Shown: piece by piece, positions 43,435 to 52,140 of the stretch
Layout of the letters: every line of letters starts with the position of its first letter
Position numbering within the stretch: the stretch's first letter is position 1
NCBI RefSeq assembly: GCF_031344055.1
Contig: NZ_JADBEN010000004.1
Length of the DNA stretch: 64,000 nt
Source of the DNA: Methylobacillus flagellatus_A
GTDB lineage: Bacteria; Pseudomonadota; Gammaproteobacteria; Burkholderiales; Methylophilaceae
Reading direction: 5' to 3' (one strand)
Notes under the pieces: model-generated
Told to the model about the DNA's origin: nothing
Seen by the model: the letters and a program-made list of their open reading frames with translations, nothing else
Database searches by the model: none
Made by a program: the position numbers and the translations under genes

Positions 43435-44247
43435 CTAGTGATTGGAATTCACGCGGATTTTCTGCAGGATGATGGTGGACAATTCTTCAATCGAGCGGCT
43501 TGTGGAGTCGATCCAGCTGATGCCTTCACGTTGCATCAGGTCTTCCGCGAGGCGGATTTCGTGGCGGCAGTTGTCCAAGGAGGCATAGTGGCTGTCGGGA
43601 CGGCGTTCGCTGCGTACGCTGTGCAGGCGTTCGGGATTGATCGACAGGCCGTACAGCTTCTCGGGATACTTCTTCAAGGCTTCAGGCAGGGTGCCGCGCT
43701 CAAGGTCTTCCGGGATCAGCGGGTAGTTCGCCGCCTTGATGCCGAACTGCATCGCCAGATACAGGCTGGTCGGCGTCTTGCCGCAACGGGATACCCCGAC
43801 CAGGATCACTTGCGCTTCGCTGAGGCCGAAATCGGTCATGCCGTCATCATGATTGAGCGTGAAGTTGATCGCATCGATGCGTTCATAGTAGCTGTTGCCC
43901 AGTACGCTATGGGCGATACCCGAGGTGCGCGAGGGCTGTTCCTGCAACTCCTCGGCCAGCGGGTCGACGAACGAACCGAACACATCCAGATGCACGGCGT
44001 TGCTTTGCTTGAGCATGTCGCGCAGGTCGGTGTTGACCAGGGTCATGACGACGATAGGGCGGGCTCCGTCTGCTTTTTCCGTGTCAGCAATCCTGACCAG
44101 CGCTTCTTCCACCTTCTGCTCCGAATTGGTGAAAGGCAGGCGGATGTGCTTGAAGCTCACCGTGGGAAAGTGCGCCAGCAGATGCCCGACGGACTCGGCG
44201 GTAATCCCGGTGCCGTCGGAAATGAAGAATACACTGCGTTTCTGCAT
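43435..44247 (-). CDS. ppsR: PEP synthase regulatory protein (kinase/pyrophosphorylase)
   Basis: 270 residues, DUF299 family. P-loop GVSRCGKTPTSLYLAMQ, SDGTGITAESVG at the start. It switches PEP synthase off by ADP-dependent phosphorylation and on by phosphate-dependent removal. It lies 27 bases downstream of ppsA on the same strand, which settles the target. Confidence 0.95.
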   Translation of the reverse strand: MQKRSVFFISDGTGITAESVGHLLAHFPTVSFKHIRLPFTNSEQKVEEALVRIADTEKADGARPIVVMTLVNTDLRDMLKQSNAVHLDVFGSFVDPLAEELQEQPSRTSGIAHSVLGNSYYERIDAINFTLNHDDGMTDFGLSEAQVILVGVSRCGKTPTSLYLAMQFGIKAANYPLIPEDLERGTLPEALKKYPEKLYGLSINPERLHSVRSERRPDSHYASLDNCRHEIRLAEDLMQREGISWIDSTSRSIEELSTIILQKIRVNSNH

Positions 44248-44274
44248 GGCGCGCTATCCCTTGGCCTAAGTGAG

Positions 44275-46644
44275 TTACTTGCTCTTGCTGATGCGTTGCC
44301 AGGTGTTGATCACGGTATCAGGGTTGAGGGACACGGACTTGATGCCCTTTTCCACCAGCCATTCCGCGAAATCGGGATGGTCGGAAGGCCCCTGGCCGCA
44401 GATGCCGACGTACTTGCCTAGGCGGTTCGCGGTGCTGATCGCCATTTCCAGCAACACCTTGACCGCAGGGTCGCGCTCGTCGAAGCCGGCAGCCACCAGG
44501 CCTGAGTCGCGGTCCATGCCCAGGGAAAGCTGGGTCAGGTCGTTGGAACCGATGGAGAAGCCGTCGAAATATTCCAGGAACTGTTCGGCCAGCAAGGCGT
44601 TGGATGGAATCTCGCACATCATGATCAGGCGCAGGCCGTTCTCGCCGCGCTTGAGGCCGTGCTTGGCAAGAATCTCGACCACTTTGCGCGCCTCGTCCAG
44701 GGTACGCACGAACGGGATCATGAGTTCGACGTTGGTAAGGCCGAGCTGCTCGCGTACCTTGCGCATCGCAATGCACTCGAGCTCGAAGCAGTCCTCGAAA
44801 TCGGGCGAGATGTAGCGCGTTGCGCCGCGGAAGCCCAGCATCGGGTTTTCTTCTTCCGGCTCGTAGATTTCGCCGCCAATCAGCTTGCGGTATTCGTTGG
44901 ACTTGAAGTCGGACATGCGCGCAATGACAGGCTTGGGCCAGAATGCCGCACCGATAGTGGCCACACCCTCGGCCAGCTTGTCGATGTAGAACTGGCGGGG
45001 GCTTTCGTAACCCTTGGCGCGGCGCTTGATTTCCTCTTGCAGGTCGGCAGGCACGCTGTCGAGGTTGAGGATGGCCTTGGGGTGGATGCCGATCATGTTG
45101 TTGATCACGAATTCCAGGCGGGCCAGGCCGACGCCGTCGTTCGGGATTTGCGCGAAGCTGAACGCCATGTCGGGGTTGCCGACGTTCATCATGACCTTGA
45201 CAGGCGCCGGCGGCAGCTTGGCTTCTTCTTCCTGGGTGACGGTGAAAGGCACTGCGCCGGCATAGACGTAGCCGGTTTCGCCTTCGGCACAGGAGACGGT
45301 GACGACCTTGCCGTCTTCCAGCAGGTCGGTGGCGTTGACGCTGCCGACGATCGCAGGGATGCCCAGCTCACGCGCAATGATGGCAGCATGGCAGGTACGG
45401 CCGCCGCGGTTGGTCACCAGCGCGGATGCGCGCTTCATGACGGGCTCCCAGTTCGGGTCAGTCATGTCGGCCACCAGGACGTCGCCAGGTTGCACGGTGT
45501 TCATTTCAGAGGCGTGTTTGACCACGCGGACGGGGCCGGAGCCGACTTTCTGCGTTACGGCGCGGCCGGTGATGATCGCGGTGTTGCCGCTGCTGTTGAT
45601 CTGGAATTTCTCGACCACGTTGCCGCTCTGGGACTTTACGGTTTCCGGGCGGGCTTGCAGGATATACAGCTTGCCGTCCACGCCGTCGCGGCCCCATTCG
45701 ACGTCCATCGGGCACTTGTAATGTTCCTCGATCAGGACGGCAAAACGGGCAAGCTCGAGGATTTCCTCGTCGGCGATGGAGTAGCGCGCGCTTTCTTCCT
45801 TGCTGTTCTCCACGGTATGGGTGCTCTTGCCGGCGACGTTGCTGTCGCTGAACACCATCTTGATCAGCTTGGAGCCCAGCGTGCGGCGCACGATGGCAGG
45901 GAAGCCCTTGGCCAGCAATGGCTTGTGGACATAGAACTCATCCGGGTTCACCGCGCCTTGCACCACGGTCTCGCCGAGGCCGTAGGAGGAGGTGATGAAG
46001 ACTACGTCGCGGAAACCGGATTCGGTATCCATGGTGAACATGACGCCGGAGCTGCCGAGGTTGCTGCGCACCATGCGCTGCACGCCGGCAGACAATGCTA
46101 CATCGGCGTGGATGAAGCCCTTGTGCACGCGGTAGGAGATGGCGCGGTCATTGTAGAGGGATGCGAACACTTCCTTGATGGCGTGCAGGATATTGTCCAG
46201 GCCATGGATGTTGAGGAAGCTTTCCTGCTGGCCTGCAAAAGAGGCGTCAGGCAAGTCTTCGGCCGTCGCGGATGAGCGCACGGCAAATGTCATGTCGTCG
46301 CCGGAATCGGCGGTCAGTGCCTTGTAATGCTCGGCGATGGCGTCTTGCAGCTCCTTGGGGAAGGAGGTGTCGACAATCCATTGGCGGATTTTTTCGCCGG
46401 TGGCGGCCAATGCATCGACATCGTCGACATCGAGCTTGTCGAGTTCCGCATTGATGCGCTTGTCCAAGCCGTCTTGTGCCAGGAATTGGCGGTAGGCGTG
46501 AGCTGTCGTGGCAAAACCACCTGGCACTCGTACGCCCTTGGCAGTGAGTTGGCTGATCATTTCGCCCAAAGAGGCATTCTTGCCGCCAACTGCAGGCACA
46601 TCAGAGATGCGCAGCTTGTCAAAGGCGATTACGTAATCCAACAT
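44275..46644 (-). CDS. ppsA: Phosphoenolpyruvate synthase
   Basis: 789 residues. Makes PEP, AMP and phosphate from pyruvate and ATP: the gluconeogenic counterpart of the pyk reaction at 3 kb. Domains: N-terminal ATP-grasp (VGGKNASLGEMI, VRSSATAEDLPDASFAGQQ), swivelling phospho-His domain (TNRGGRTCHAAIIARELG, with the catalytic His), and PEP-binding barrel (MIPFVRTLDEA, GSNDLTQLSLGMDRDS, GICGQGPSDH). Followed by ppsR. The 286-bp upstream region (46645-46930) shows no clear regulatory motif. Confidence 0.98.
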   Translation of the reverse strand: MLDYVIAFDKLRISDVPAVGGKNASLGEMISQLTAKGVRVPGGFATTAHAYRQFLAQDGLDKRINAELDKLDVDDVDALAATGEKIRQWIVDTSFPKELQDAIAEHYKALTADSGDDMTFAVRSSATAEDLPDASFAGQQESFLNIHGLDNILHAIKEVFASLYNDRAISYRVHKGFIHADVALSAGVQRMVRSNLGSSGVMFTMDTESGFRDVVFITSSYGLGETVVQGAVNPDEFYVHKPLLAKGFPAIVRRTLGSKLIKMVFSDSNVAGKSTHTVENSKEESARYSIADEEILELARFAVLIEEHYKCPMDVEWGRDGVDGKLYILQARPETVKSQSGNVVEKFQINSSGNTAIITGRAVTQKVGSGPVRVVKHASEMNTVQPGDVLVADMTDPNWEPVMKRASALVTNRGGRTCHAAIIARELGIPAIVGSVNATDLLEDGKVVTVSCAEGETGYVYAGAVPFTVTQEEEAKLPPAPVKVMMNVGNPDMAFSFAQIPNDGVGLARLEFVINNMIGIHPKAILNLDSVPADLQEEIKRRAKGYESPRQFYIDKLAEGVATIGAAFWPKPVIARMSDFKSNEYRKLIGGEIYEPEEENPMLGFRGATRYISPDFEDCFELECIAMRKVREQLGLTNVELMIPFVRTLDEARKVVEILAKHGLKRGENGLRLIMMCEIPSNALLAEQFLEYFDGFSIGSNDLTQLSLGMDRDSGLVAAGFDERDPAVKVLLEMAISTANRLGKYVGICGQGPSDHPDFAEWLVEKGIKSVSLNPDTVINTWQRISKSK

Positions 46645-46930
46645 GTTTACTCTCCATCAATTACATGGCGCTGGGCGCACGTAAGTTTTTGTTTCAGTAT
46701 GGCTTTCCATTAAGCAGTGAGCTATCGGGGAGCGTAATACTAAAAAGCTAAAGATTTTAAGGGGATGTAGATAAGAAAACCAATATTTTGCCTTATTCTG
46801 GGCTTTGGTGTCACGCGTCACCGCACTCTGACAGCAAAAAATCCCTTTGCAAACGCAATATTCCAAGATTGTAAACGCTGTGCAACAGCTTGGGGATAGG
46901 GACTAGTCCAAATGGGCTAGGGATTCTTAG

Positions 46931-47482
46931 TTATTTTCTGGCCGGATGCTTGTTCAGCTTGCGCTGCAGGGTGCGCCTGTGCATATTGAGGCTGCGGGCA
47001 GTGGCGGAGATGTTGCCGTCGTTTTCTTGCAGTACGCGTTGGATGTGCTCCCATTCCATGCGGTTGACGGAAAGCGCATTGTTGGGGACGGGGGCGTTGA
47101 TATCGCCTTCCGTTCGCTCGAATGCGGCAAGCACCTGGTCGGCGTCCGCCGGCTTGGCAAGATAGTGCGTCGCGCCCAGCTTGACCGCCTCCACGGCGGT
47201 GGCAATGCTGGCATAGCCCGTGAGCACTACGATGCGGGTCTGGTTGTCCAGCTGGTGCAAATGCCTGACCAATGCCAGCCCGGAATCACCAGGCATGCGC
47301 AGGTCAATGATGGCGTATTCCGGGCTTTCGTCCACGTAGATGGCCATGGCCTGGGCCACATTGTGGGCGACCTGCACCAGGAATCCCCGTTTTTGCATGG
47401 CTTTTTCCAGAACTTGCGTGAAGACCTCGTCATCATCCACCAGCAGCATTGTCGGTTGGTCTTGAAGCGGTTCTTGTGTCAT
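46931..47482 (-). CDS. regA: RegA/PrrA/ActR-type redox response regulator
   Basis: 183 residues. Receiver domain with phospho-acceptor Asp in YAIIDLRMPGDSGL, switch LTGYASI and Lys in LAKPAD; then a Fis-like helix-turn-helix ending NISATARSLNMHRRTLQRKL, nearly invariant in the RegA group. Co-transcribed with regB, whose stop it overlaps by 4 bp. In other proteobacteria the pair controls respiration, carbon fixation and energy genes according to redox state. Two RegA-type palindromes lie in this window (48873 and 51415). Confidence 0.93.
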   Translation of the reverse strand: MTQEPLQDQPTMLLVDDDEVFTQVLEKAMQKRGFLVQVAHNVAQAMAIYVDESPEYAIIDLRMPGDSGLALVRHLHQLDNQTRIVVLTGYASIATAVEAVKLGATHYLAKPADADQVLAAFERTEGDINAPVPNNALSVNRMEWEHIQRVLQENDGNISATARSLNMHRRTLQRKLNKHPARK

Positions 47483-48783
47483 GGCGTGTGTTTCGGCGTG
47501 GACTGTAATTGGAGGTTTTTCAACGGAATGCGCACCCGGGTTAACGTACCTTGGGGTTCCCTGGGCGTGAACGCGACTTCGCCATCGAATTTTTCCAACA
47601 CCGACTTGGCCAGGAATATGCCCAGGCCCAGGCCGCCGGCGTTCTGCTTGGTGCTATGGAATGGCCTGCCCATCAACGCGAGCCGGTCCGCGCTCGGGAA
47701 GCTGCCTTGGTCATGGATGTCGACGACCAGGATATCCTGCTCCACACGGGCAGCCAGGCTGATGCCGTCGGGGGAGGCATCGGCGGCATTGTTGATCAGA
47801 TTGGTGAGAGCCTGGCCCAAGGCAAGGTCGGCCACAATTACCGGGCTCGGTTGTGTCAGCTGGATGTCCAGCTTGATCGGCGTGGCCGGGCGCATCTCCT
47901 TCCAGCGTTCCGCCACTTGCCTGATGAAGGCGTCTGCGGGCATGGAGGAGGCGGCTTCGGAGCGCATCATACCGGCCGAGGCGGTGATGGATGAGAGGAT
48001 TTCCTTGCAACGGTCGATTTGCCTGCGTAGCAGGGTGAGCGAACCGGACAACTCAGGGTCGTGCTGATGCTCATGCACCAGCTCCTGGGTAATGACCGCC
48101 ATGGTGGAGAGCGGGGTGCCGAGCTCGTGCGCCGCGCCTGTCGCCAGGGTGCCGATTGCCAGCATGCGTTCGCTTGCGAGCACTTTTTCCCGTGATTCGG
48201 CCAGCAGCTTGTCATATTCGCGCAGGTTGCGTCCCATGCGTTCCACGAAAAATGCAATGACGACCGCGCTGACGACGAAACCGCCCCACATGCCGAGCAA
48301 ATGCAGGCTGAAGCCCTCGTCATGCTCGTGGTAGGAAGCGCCGTGATGCACTGCGCTATGAATGGTCAACGGCTCGTACCAGAACATCAGCAGGCTGTAG
48401 GCGGCAATGACCAGCGCCGCGATCAGCCATGTATAGCGCCAGGGCAGCGCGACGGCAGCCACGGATAGCGGCAGCAGATACATCCAGACGAAAGGGTTGC
48501 TGTAGCCTCCCGTGACATAGAACAGCCAGGTGAGCAGGGCAATGTCGAGCAATAGCTGTGTCAGCAGCTCGAGTTCATGGATGCGTGCCTGGCGCCACAG
48601 GCGCAGCCAGCTGAGTAGGTTGACGGCCAGCATGAGGCCGATGGCGCTGGCGACCTCGAACATGGGCAGCGCGATGTCGAATGCCCGGGTGGCGACTACG
48701 CTGGCCAATGCCAGGGCGGCCATCATGACGACGCGCAGCCACAGCAGGCGGCGCAGGTTGGTGGCAAAGGCGAGTGAGGACAT
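47479..48783 (-). CDS. regB: RegB/PrrB/ActS-type redox-sensing histidine kinase
   Basis: 434 residues. Six N-terminal membrane segments contain GGYSNPF, matching the RegB quinone-binding heptad GGxxNPF. The H-box is AAHELGTPLSTMAV. A Cys in RRQIDRCKEIL corresponds to the redox-active Cys of RegB. The ATPase domain follows (LTNLINNAADAS, GGLGLGIF). It should respond to the ubiquinone pool and oxygen, phosphorylating RegA. regA follows with a 4-bp overlap. A RegA-type palindrome is centred about 98 bp upstream of its start. Confidence 0.93.
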   Translation of the reverse strand: MSSLAFATNLRRLLWLRVVMMAALALASVVATRAFDIALPMFEVASAIGLMLAVNLLSWLRLWRQARIHELELLTQLLLDIALLTWLFYVTGGYSNPFVWMYLLPLSVAAVALPWRYTWLIAALVIAAYSLLMFWYEPLTIHSAVHHGASYHEHDEGFSLHLLGMWGGFVVSAVVIAFFVERMGRNLREYDKLLAESREKVLASERMLAIGTLATGAAHELGTPLSTMAVITQELVHEHQHDPELSGSLTLLRRQIDRCKEILSSITASAGMMRSEAASSMPADAFIRQVAERWKEMRPATPIKLDIQLTQPSPVIVADLALGQALTNLINNAADASPDGISLAARVEQDILVVDIHDQGSFPSADRLALMGRPFHSTKQNAGGLGLGIFLAKSVLEKFDGEVAFTPREPQGTLTRVRIPLKNLQLQSTPKHTP

Positions 48784-48872
48784 GGGGCGATTCTACCCTA
48801 GGCAGGGCTTGGCAATGCATGCGGCAAAATGCCGCATCCGCGCAAATGCGCCTTGCCTGGCGTGAGAGAGGC

Positions 48873-48889
48873 TGCGACAACATGTCGCA
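48873..48889. promoter_or_regulatory. RegA-type operator upstream of regB / candidate small RNA
   Basis: TGCGACAACATGTCGCA: perfect 7-3-7 palindrome that fits the PrrA/RegA half-site pattern GCGNC...GNCGC with a 5-base spacer. On the plus strand it ends 21 bases before a TTTAAT -10 box (48911-48916), about -42 from the predicted start. It could also serve regB autoregulation on the minus strand. Confidence 0.65.
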
Positions 48890-48922
48890 TTCCCAGGCGC
48901 CGGCGCTGCATTTAATATTCCC

Positions 48923-49006
48923 TTATCCAATTGAGGATACCTCGTCTAAAGGCCGATGGCCTTTTCGCAGAGGCTGGGTACTTGCTGGTGCCCAGCCTTT
49001 TTCTTT
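48923..49006 (+). ncRNA. Candidate small RNA under RegA control
   Basis: A plus-strand intrinsic terminator (GGCTGGGTAC 48972-48981 / GTGCCCAGCC 48988-48997, then TTTTTCTTT) stands between two minus-strand genes, so some plus-strand transcript must end here. Upstream are a TTTAAT -10 box at 48911-48916 and a RegA-type site at -42. The predicted RNA is about 80 nt and would fold into three stem-loops: GAGG/CCTC, AAAGGCC/GGCCTTT and the terminator. No ribosome site plus open frame fits. Structure and position support an sRNA; expression is not shown. Confidence 0.5.
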
Positions 49007-49063
49007 ATCCGTACTCCGCAGTTGGCTCCAAGCCGGATGGCATGCCTGGCCCGTGCGGGCAGG

Positions 49064-51115
49064 CTAGATATCCAGCCGGACAGAGGCGTAGACGCCGCGG
49101 CCCTCGCCAGGCGAGTGCAAGGTTTGCGTATAGTCAGGGTCGTAATAGACATATTCGTAGTAACGGTCCGCCAGGTTGCGCACTTGCAGTTCCAGGCTGA
49201 CGTTTTTCCGCACTTGCCATGCGGCGCCCAAATTGACGAGGAAATAGCCGCCGTATTTGCCCCAGGTGTTGGCGCGTTCTAGGTAGTAATCGCCTTGTCC
49301 GTTGCCCCATGCGGAAAGCTTGAGCGTGGGCAGGATGCGGTAATCGGCGCCCAGCCCGTAAATCTGCCGTGGTACATGGTCGATCTCGTTGCTCTTGTTG
49401 CCCAGTTCGGTGTTGCCCGGCTTGGTGATTTCCGAGCGCTGTACCGACAGGTTGGCCCAGATATCCAGCTTTTCCGTTGGGCGTAGGTTGGCCTGGAAAT
49501 CGATGCCCTGGCGCAAGGTCTGGCCGATGTTCTCGGAATCATTGCTGGCGCTGCCCAGGATGCGGCGCGCCTCGTTGCTGGCTTTCTGCTCCCAGGCCGC
49601 GATACGTCCGTCGATCCAGTCCGTAGGCTGGAATTTCAAGCCGACCTCCCAGCCGTCGTTGATGGAGGGCCTGAGATCGGGCGCGAGCGGGTTGGTTTTA
49701 TAGGTGGCTGCGCCAATGCCGACCTGGAAGCTGCGCCCCCAGTTGCCGTAGACGCTGTAATGCTCTGACAGGCTATATACCGCGCTGATCTTGGGCTGGC
49801 GGATGGCGCCGTAGTCCTGCGCATCGGCATTGCTGCCATCGAGCAGGTTCTTGAAGTCGCCGTCCACGCGGTCCACGCGATAGGCCGGCACGATCTTGAG
49901 CTTGGCGGTGGGGCGGATCACCGCCTGCAGGTAGACGCCGTAGGTGTCGAACTCGTAATGCTGGTTGCGCGTTGCACCCAGCCGGCTGCGGGCGTTGGTC
50001 GTGTAGCGGTAGTTTTCGTTGTTCTGCCATTCGGCGCTGAAGCCGCCCTCGACGGCCAGGCTGTGCAGGCCGAGGTGGTCCACGTCCGGCCGCCAGGTCA
50101 AGGTGGACAGCACCCCGGTATGGTTCTCCCTGAGCAGGCGTTCCTGCTGGTTGGCGTTCATGACGGAAAACCTCACCCAGCGCTGGTCGTCCATAGTGTT
50201 GAGGTAGGCCTTGTTGGACCAGAACCAGTGATCGTTGATGGTCCAGTCGAAATGCAGGCTGAGCTGGTTGAGCTCGCGCTCTCCACCGTCAGCGGCATTG
50301 TGTGGCATGGATTGCCGGGGGTGGGCGCGCGATTGCGCATAGGTAAGGTAGCCGGCTTCCTGGGCGTCCTGCCGGTAATGGCGTGCGATCAGGCCGGTGC
50401 GGAAGCGGCCGTCCTCGGAATCGTAAAACCATTTGCCTGCCACCGAATGCTTGCGGGAATCGGAATGGTCGCGGTAACCGTGATATTCCTGCACTGCCGC
50501 AAAGTAATTCTGGCTGAAGCCGTCTTTCTCGATGCCGACGGCGGTTTGCAGTTCACGCGTGTTGAAGCTGCCGTAGCTGGCCCGCGCCGTTGCGTAGTTG
50601 CCGCCTATCCTGGTGACGACGTTGGCATTGCCCGCAATATTGTGCAGGCCGTACCGCGGGTCGTTGGTGCCGCGTACGACTTCGATCGCCTCGATATCGA
50701 GCGGCATCAGCATGTCCAGATAAGGCATGTTGCCGTCGTTGCTGTTGCTGGGGATGCCGTCGATGAGCAACTTGACGGCATTGACTTCGCCTTCGCCGTT
50801 GAAGCCGCGGAACGAGAATTTGCCTGTCGTGGTGCCCATGCGGTATTCGGTCAGTTGCACGCCGGGAGCGCGGGAAAACAATTGCCAGCTGTTCTGCACC
50901 GATTGGGTTTCGATCGCCTCCTTGCCGATGACGTCGACAGAGGAGAGGATGCTGCGGGCGGGCAGGGCGGAAGCGCGGTTGCCCGTCACGACGATGCCGC
51001 CGATGGTGATCGTGGAGTCGTTGCTGCCGGCCTGTGTCGTGACATGGTCCGCGAATGCCTGGTGGTGGCATGCCGCCATCACGGACAGCGCAACAAGACG
51101 GTAACGATACTGCAT
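49064..51115 (-). CDS. TonB-dependent outer-membrane receptor
   Basis: 683 residues. Signal peptide (cleaved near AFA), plug domain (ALPARSILSSVDVIGKEAI, FSFRGFNGEGEVNAVKLLIDG, IEVVRGTNDPRYGLHNIAG) and a C-terminal beta-barrel ending in the outer-membrane signature with aromatic Tyr and final hydrophobic residue (VYASVRLDI). It takes up a siderophore, cofactor or metal complex; the substrate cannot be told. No tonB or ABC uptake genes are adjacent. A RegA-type site is placed at about -43 of a putative start site at 51380, suggesting redox control, with a long leader (about 265 nt) that contains a tandem 17-bp repeat. No cobalamin riboswitch was found in the leader. Confidence 0.9.
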   Translation of the reverse strand: MQYRYRLVALSVMAACHHQAFADHVTTQAGSNDSTITIGGIVVTGNRASALPARSILSSVDVIGKEAIETQSVQNSWQLFSRAPGVQLTEYRMGTTTGKFSFRGFNGEGEVNAVKLLIDGIPSNSNDGNMPYLDMLMPLDIEAIEVVRGTNDPRYGLHNIAGNANVVTRIGGNYATARASYGSFNTRELQTAVGIEKDGFSQNYFAAVQEYHGYRDHSDSRKHSVAGKWFYDSEDGRFRTGLIARHYRQDAQEAGYLTYAQSRAHPRQSMPHNAADGGERELNQLSLHFDWTINDHWFWSNKAYLNTMDDQRWVRFSVMNANQQERLLRENHTGVLSTLTWRPDVDHLGLHSLAVEGGFSAEWQNNENYRYTTNARSRLGATRNQHYEFDTYGVYLQAVIRPTAKLKIVPAYRVDRVDGDFKNLLDGSNADAQDYGAIRQPKISAVYSLSEHYSVYGNWGRSFQVGIGAATYKTNPLAPDLRPSINDGWEVGLKFQPTDWIDGRIAAWEQKASNEARRILGSASNDSENIGQTLRQGIDFQANLRPTEKLDIWANLSVQRSEITKPGNTELGNKSNEIDHVPRQIYGLGADYRILPTLKLSAWGNGQGDYYLERANTWGKYGGYFLVNLGAAWQVRKNVSLELQVRNLADRYYEYVYYDPDYTQTLHSPGEGRGVYASVRLDI

Positions 51116-51263
51116 GAAAATGCTCCTGGATGGGGTGTCGTCGGAATGGGGGCTATCCGACCGTCATTGGTCTATTAAGGTAGTGATCCGGGGTCTGCCG
51201 TTTTGTGTGACAAAGGCATATACTTGCTGCCCGGGACAGGAAATACGGCCGGTCATGCCGTGT

Positions 51264-51297
51264 GAATCGAACATGGGGCCGAATCGAACATGGGGCC
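51264..51297. repeat. Perfect tandem duplication of a 17-mer
   Basis: GAATCGAACATGGGGCC occurs twice head to tail (51264-51280, 51281-51297) in the leader of the TonB receptor gene. Likely a replication-slippage product; could change leader RNA folding. Confidence 0.9.
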
Positions 51298-51414
51298 AGG
51301 GCCGTGGCAAGCCTGTTGAATAGCGCTGCGATGCAGGCCCCATGGGCAATAGGCCCGTGCTTTTGCCTAAAAAGAATCATGCACGGATAATAACAACAAA
51401 CGCTGTCCCTGAAG

Positions 51415-51431
51415 TGCGACAGATTGTCGCA
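51415..51431. promoter_or_regulatory. RegA-type operator upstream of the TonB receptor
   Basis: TGCGACAGATTGTCGCA, palindromic and with identical arms to the site at 48873-48889; the symmetry extends to 9-bp arms (AGTGCGACA/TGTCGCACT, 51413-51433). On the minus strand it ends 22 bases before a TATTAT -10 box (51387-51392), the same geometry as at the candidate sRNA. It is also 42 bases before the opposite gene's ATG. Confidence 0.65.
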
Positions 51432-51472
51432 CTCGTATCATTTGCGTCATGCTCTCCATGAGTCAATGAAAT

Positions 51473-52045
51473 ATGAAACAAAAGATTATTGGAATTATCG
51501 GGGTTTTGATTGCTTGCTCGGCTGCCGCGGCAGAGATCGGGCTGGATGTCGTCAACCATGAGGAGGACGCCAAGCTGCGCCAGCTGGCGGAACGTATTCC
51601 GAGCAATTGCCGTGTGGCGGGCACGCGCGATGCGAACGGGCAGCCCGTGTTTTTCTGGCAGCACACCTTCACCGATGGCACGCGCGACCTGGTGATGGCC
51701 ACGTCGCTCGAGGGGCGGCTGCAAGGCATCAGGCGCGTCACCTATGACGGCAGCCGCAGCCTGGGTTGTCATTTTCCCTTGCTCGCCATCGTGCGCGGCG
51801 GCAATTGGGGCTGGCACCTAGTATGGATGCGCATGAACAAGGGCGTGTACTACGCGCGCATGGACGGCTCGGCGTGGGTGTCTTCCCCTCCCAAGCGGAT
51901 GTCCACCGACGATGTCAGCCATATCGAATTGATCTCGCTCAATAACCAAGTGAACCTGAACTGGCTGGAGATTCGCAGCGATGGCACCTCGGCGCTGCAC
52001 CAGCTCGTTTCCGAGGACGATGGCCGCACTTGGGACCGGCGTTAG
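51473..52045 (+). CDS. Secreted protein with an Asp-box, unknown function
   Basis: 190 residues. Signal peptide (MKQKIIGIIGVLIACSAAAA). Near the C-terminus is SEDDGRTW, an Asp-box (SxDxGxTW) as found in beta-propeller BNR repeats, but only one copy is present, too few for a propeller. Two Cys (NCRV and LGCHF) could form a disulphide. Divergent from the TonB receptor, sharing the RegA-type operator, so it may belong to the same response. ATG 51473. Confidence 0.75.
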   Translation: MKQKIIGIIGVLIACSAAAAEIGLDVVNHEEDAKLRQLAERIPSNCRVAGTRDANGQPVFFWQHTFTDGTRDLVMATSLEGRLQGIRRVTYDGSRSLGCHFPLLAIVRGGNWGWHLVWMRMNKGVYYARMDGSAWVSSPPKRMSTDDVSHIELISLNNQVNLNWLEIRSDGTSALHQLVSEDDGRTWDRR

Positions 52046-52075
52046 CGCAATGTAGGATTTTGTTAATGCCTGGCG

Positions 52076-52104
52076 CTTGAATTCATCCTGGATGGTCACC
52101 ATGT
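52076..52104 (+). promoter_or_regulatory. Sigma-32 heat-shock promoter of clpB
   Basis: CTTGAAT (52076-52082) and ACCATGT (52098-52104) with a 15-base gap resemble RpoH consensus CTTGAAA and CCCATNT. Start would be near 52112, 29 bases before clpB. Confidence 0.6.
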
Positions 52105-52140
52105 AGTAGTCAACCAAACATACATTGAAGGAAGGCAAGC

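Larger units (their letters stand above)
51116..51472. other. Intergenic region between divergent receptor and Asp-box genes
   Basis: 357 bp without a gene. It contains the tandem 17-mer (51264-51297), a minus-strand -10 box TATTAT (51387-51392) and the RegA-type operator (51415-51431), which serves the receptor gene and possibly the opposite gene. Confidence 0.6.

Noticed and set aside
44659..46275. 538-residue open frame antisense to ppsA
   Set aside because: Shadow of ppsA; His/Asp/Val-rich composition typical of reverse-frame reading.
51116..51472. Cobalamin riboswitch in the TonB receptor leader
   Set aside because: No B12-box or other conserved riboswitch core found on the minus strand.
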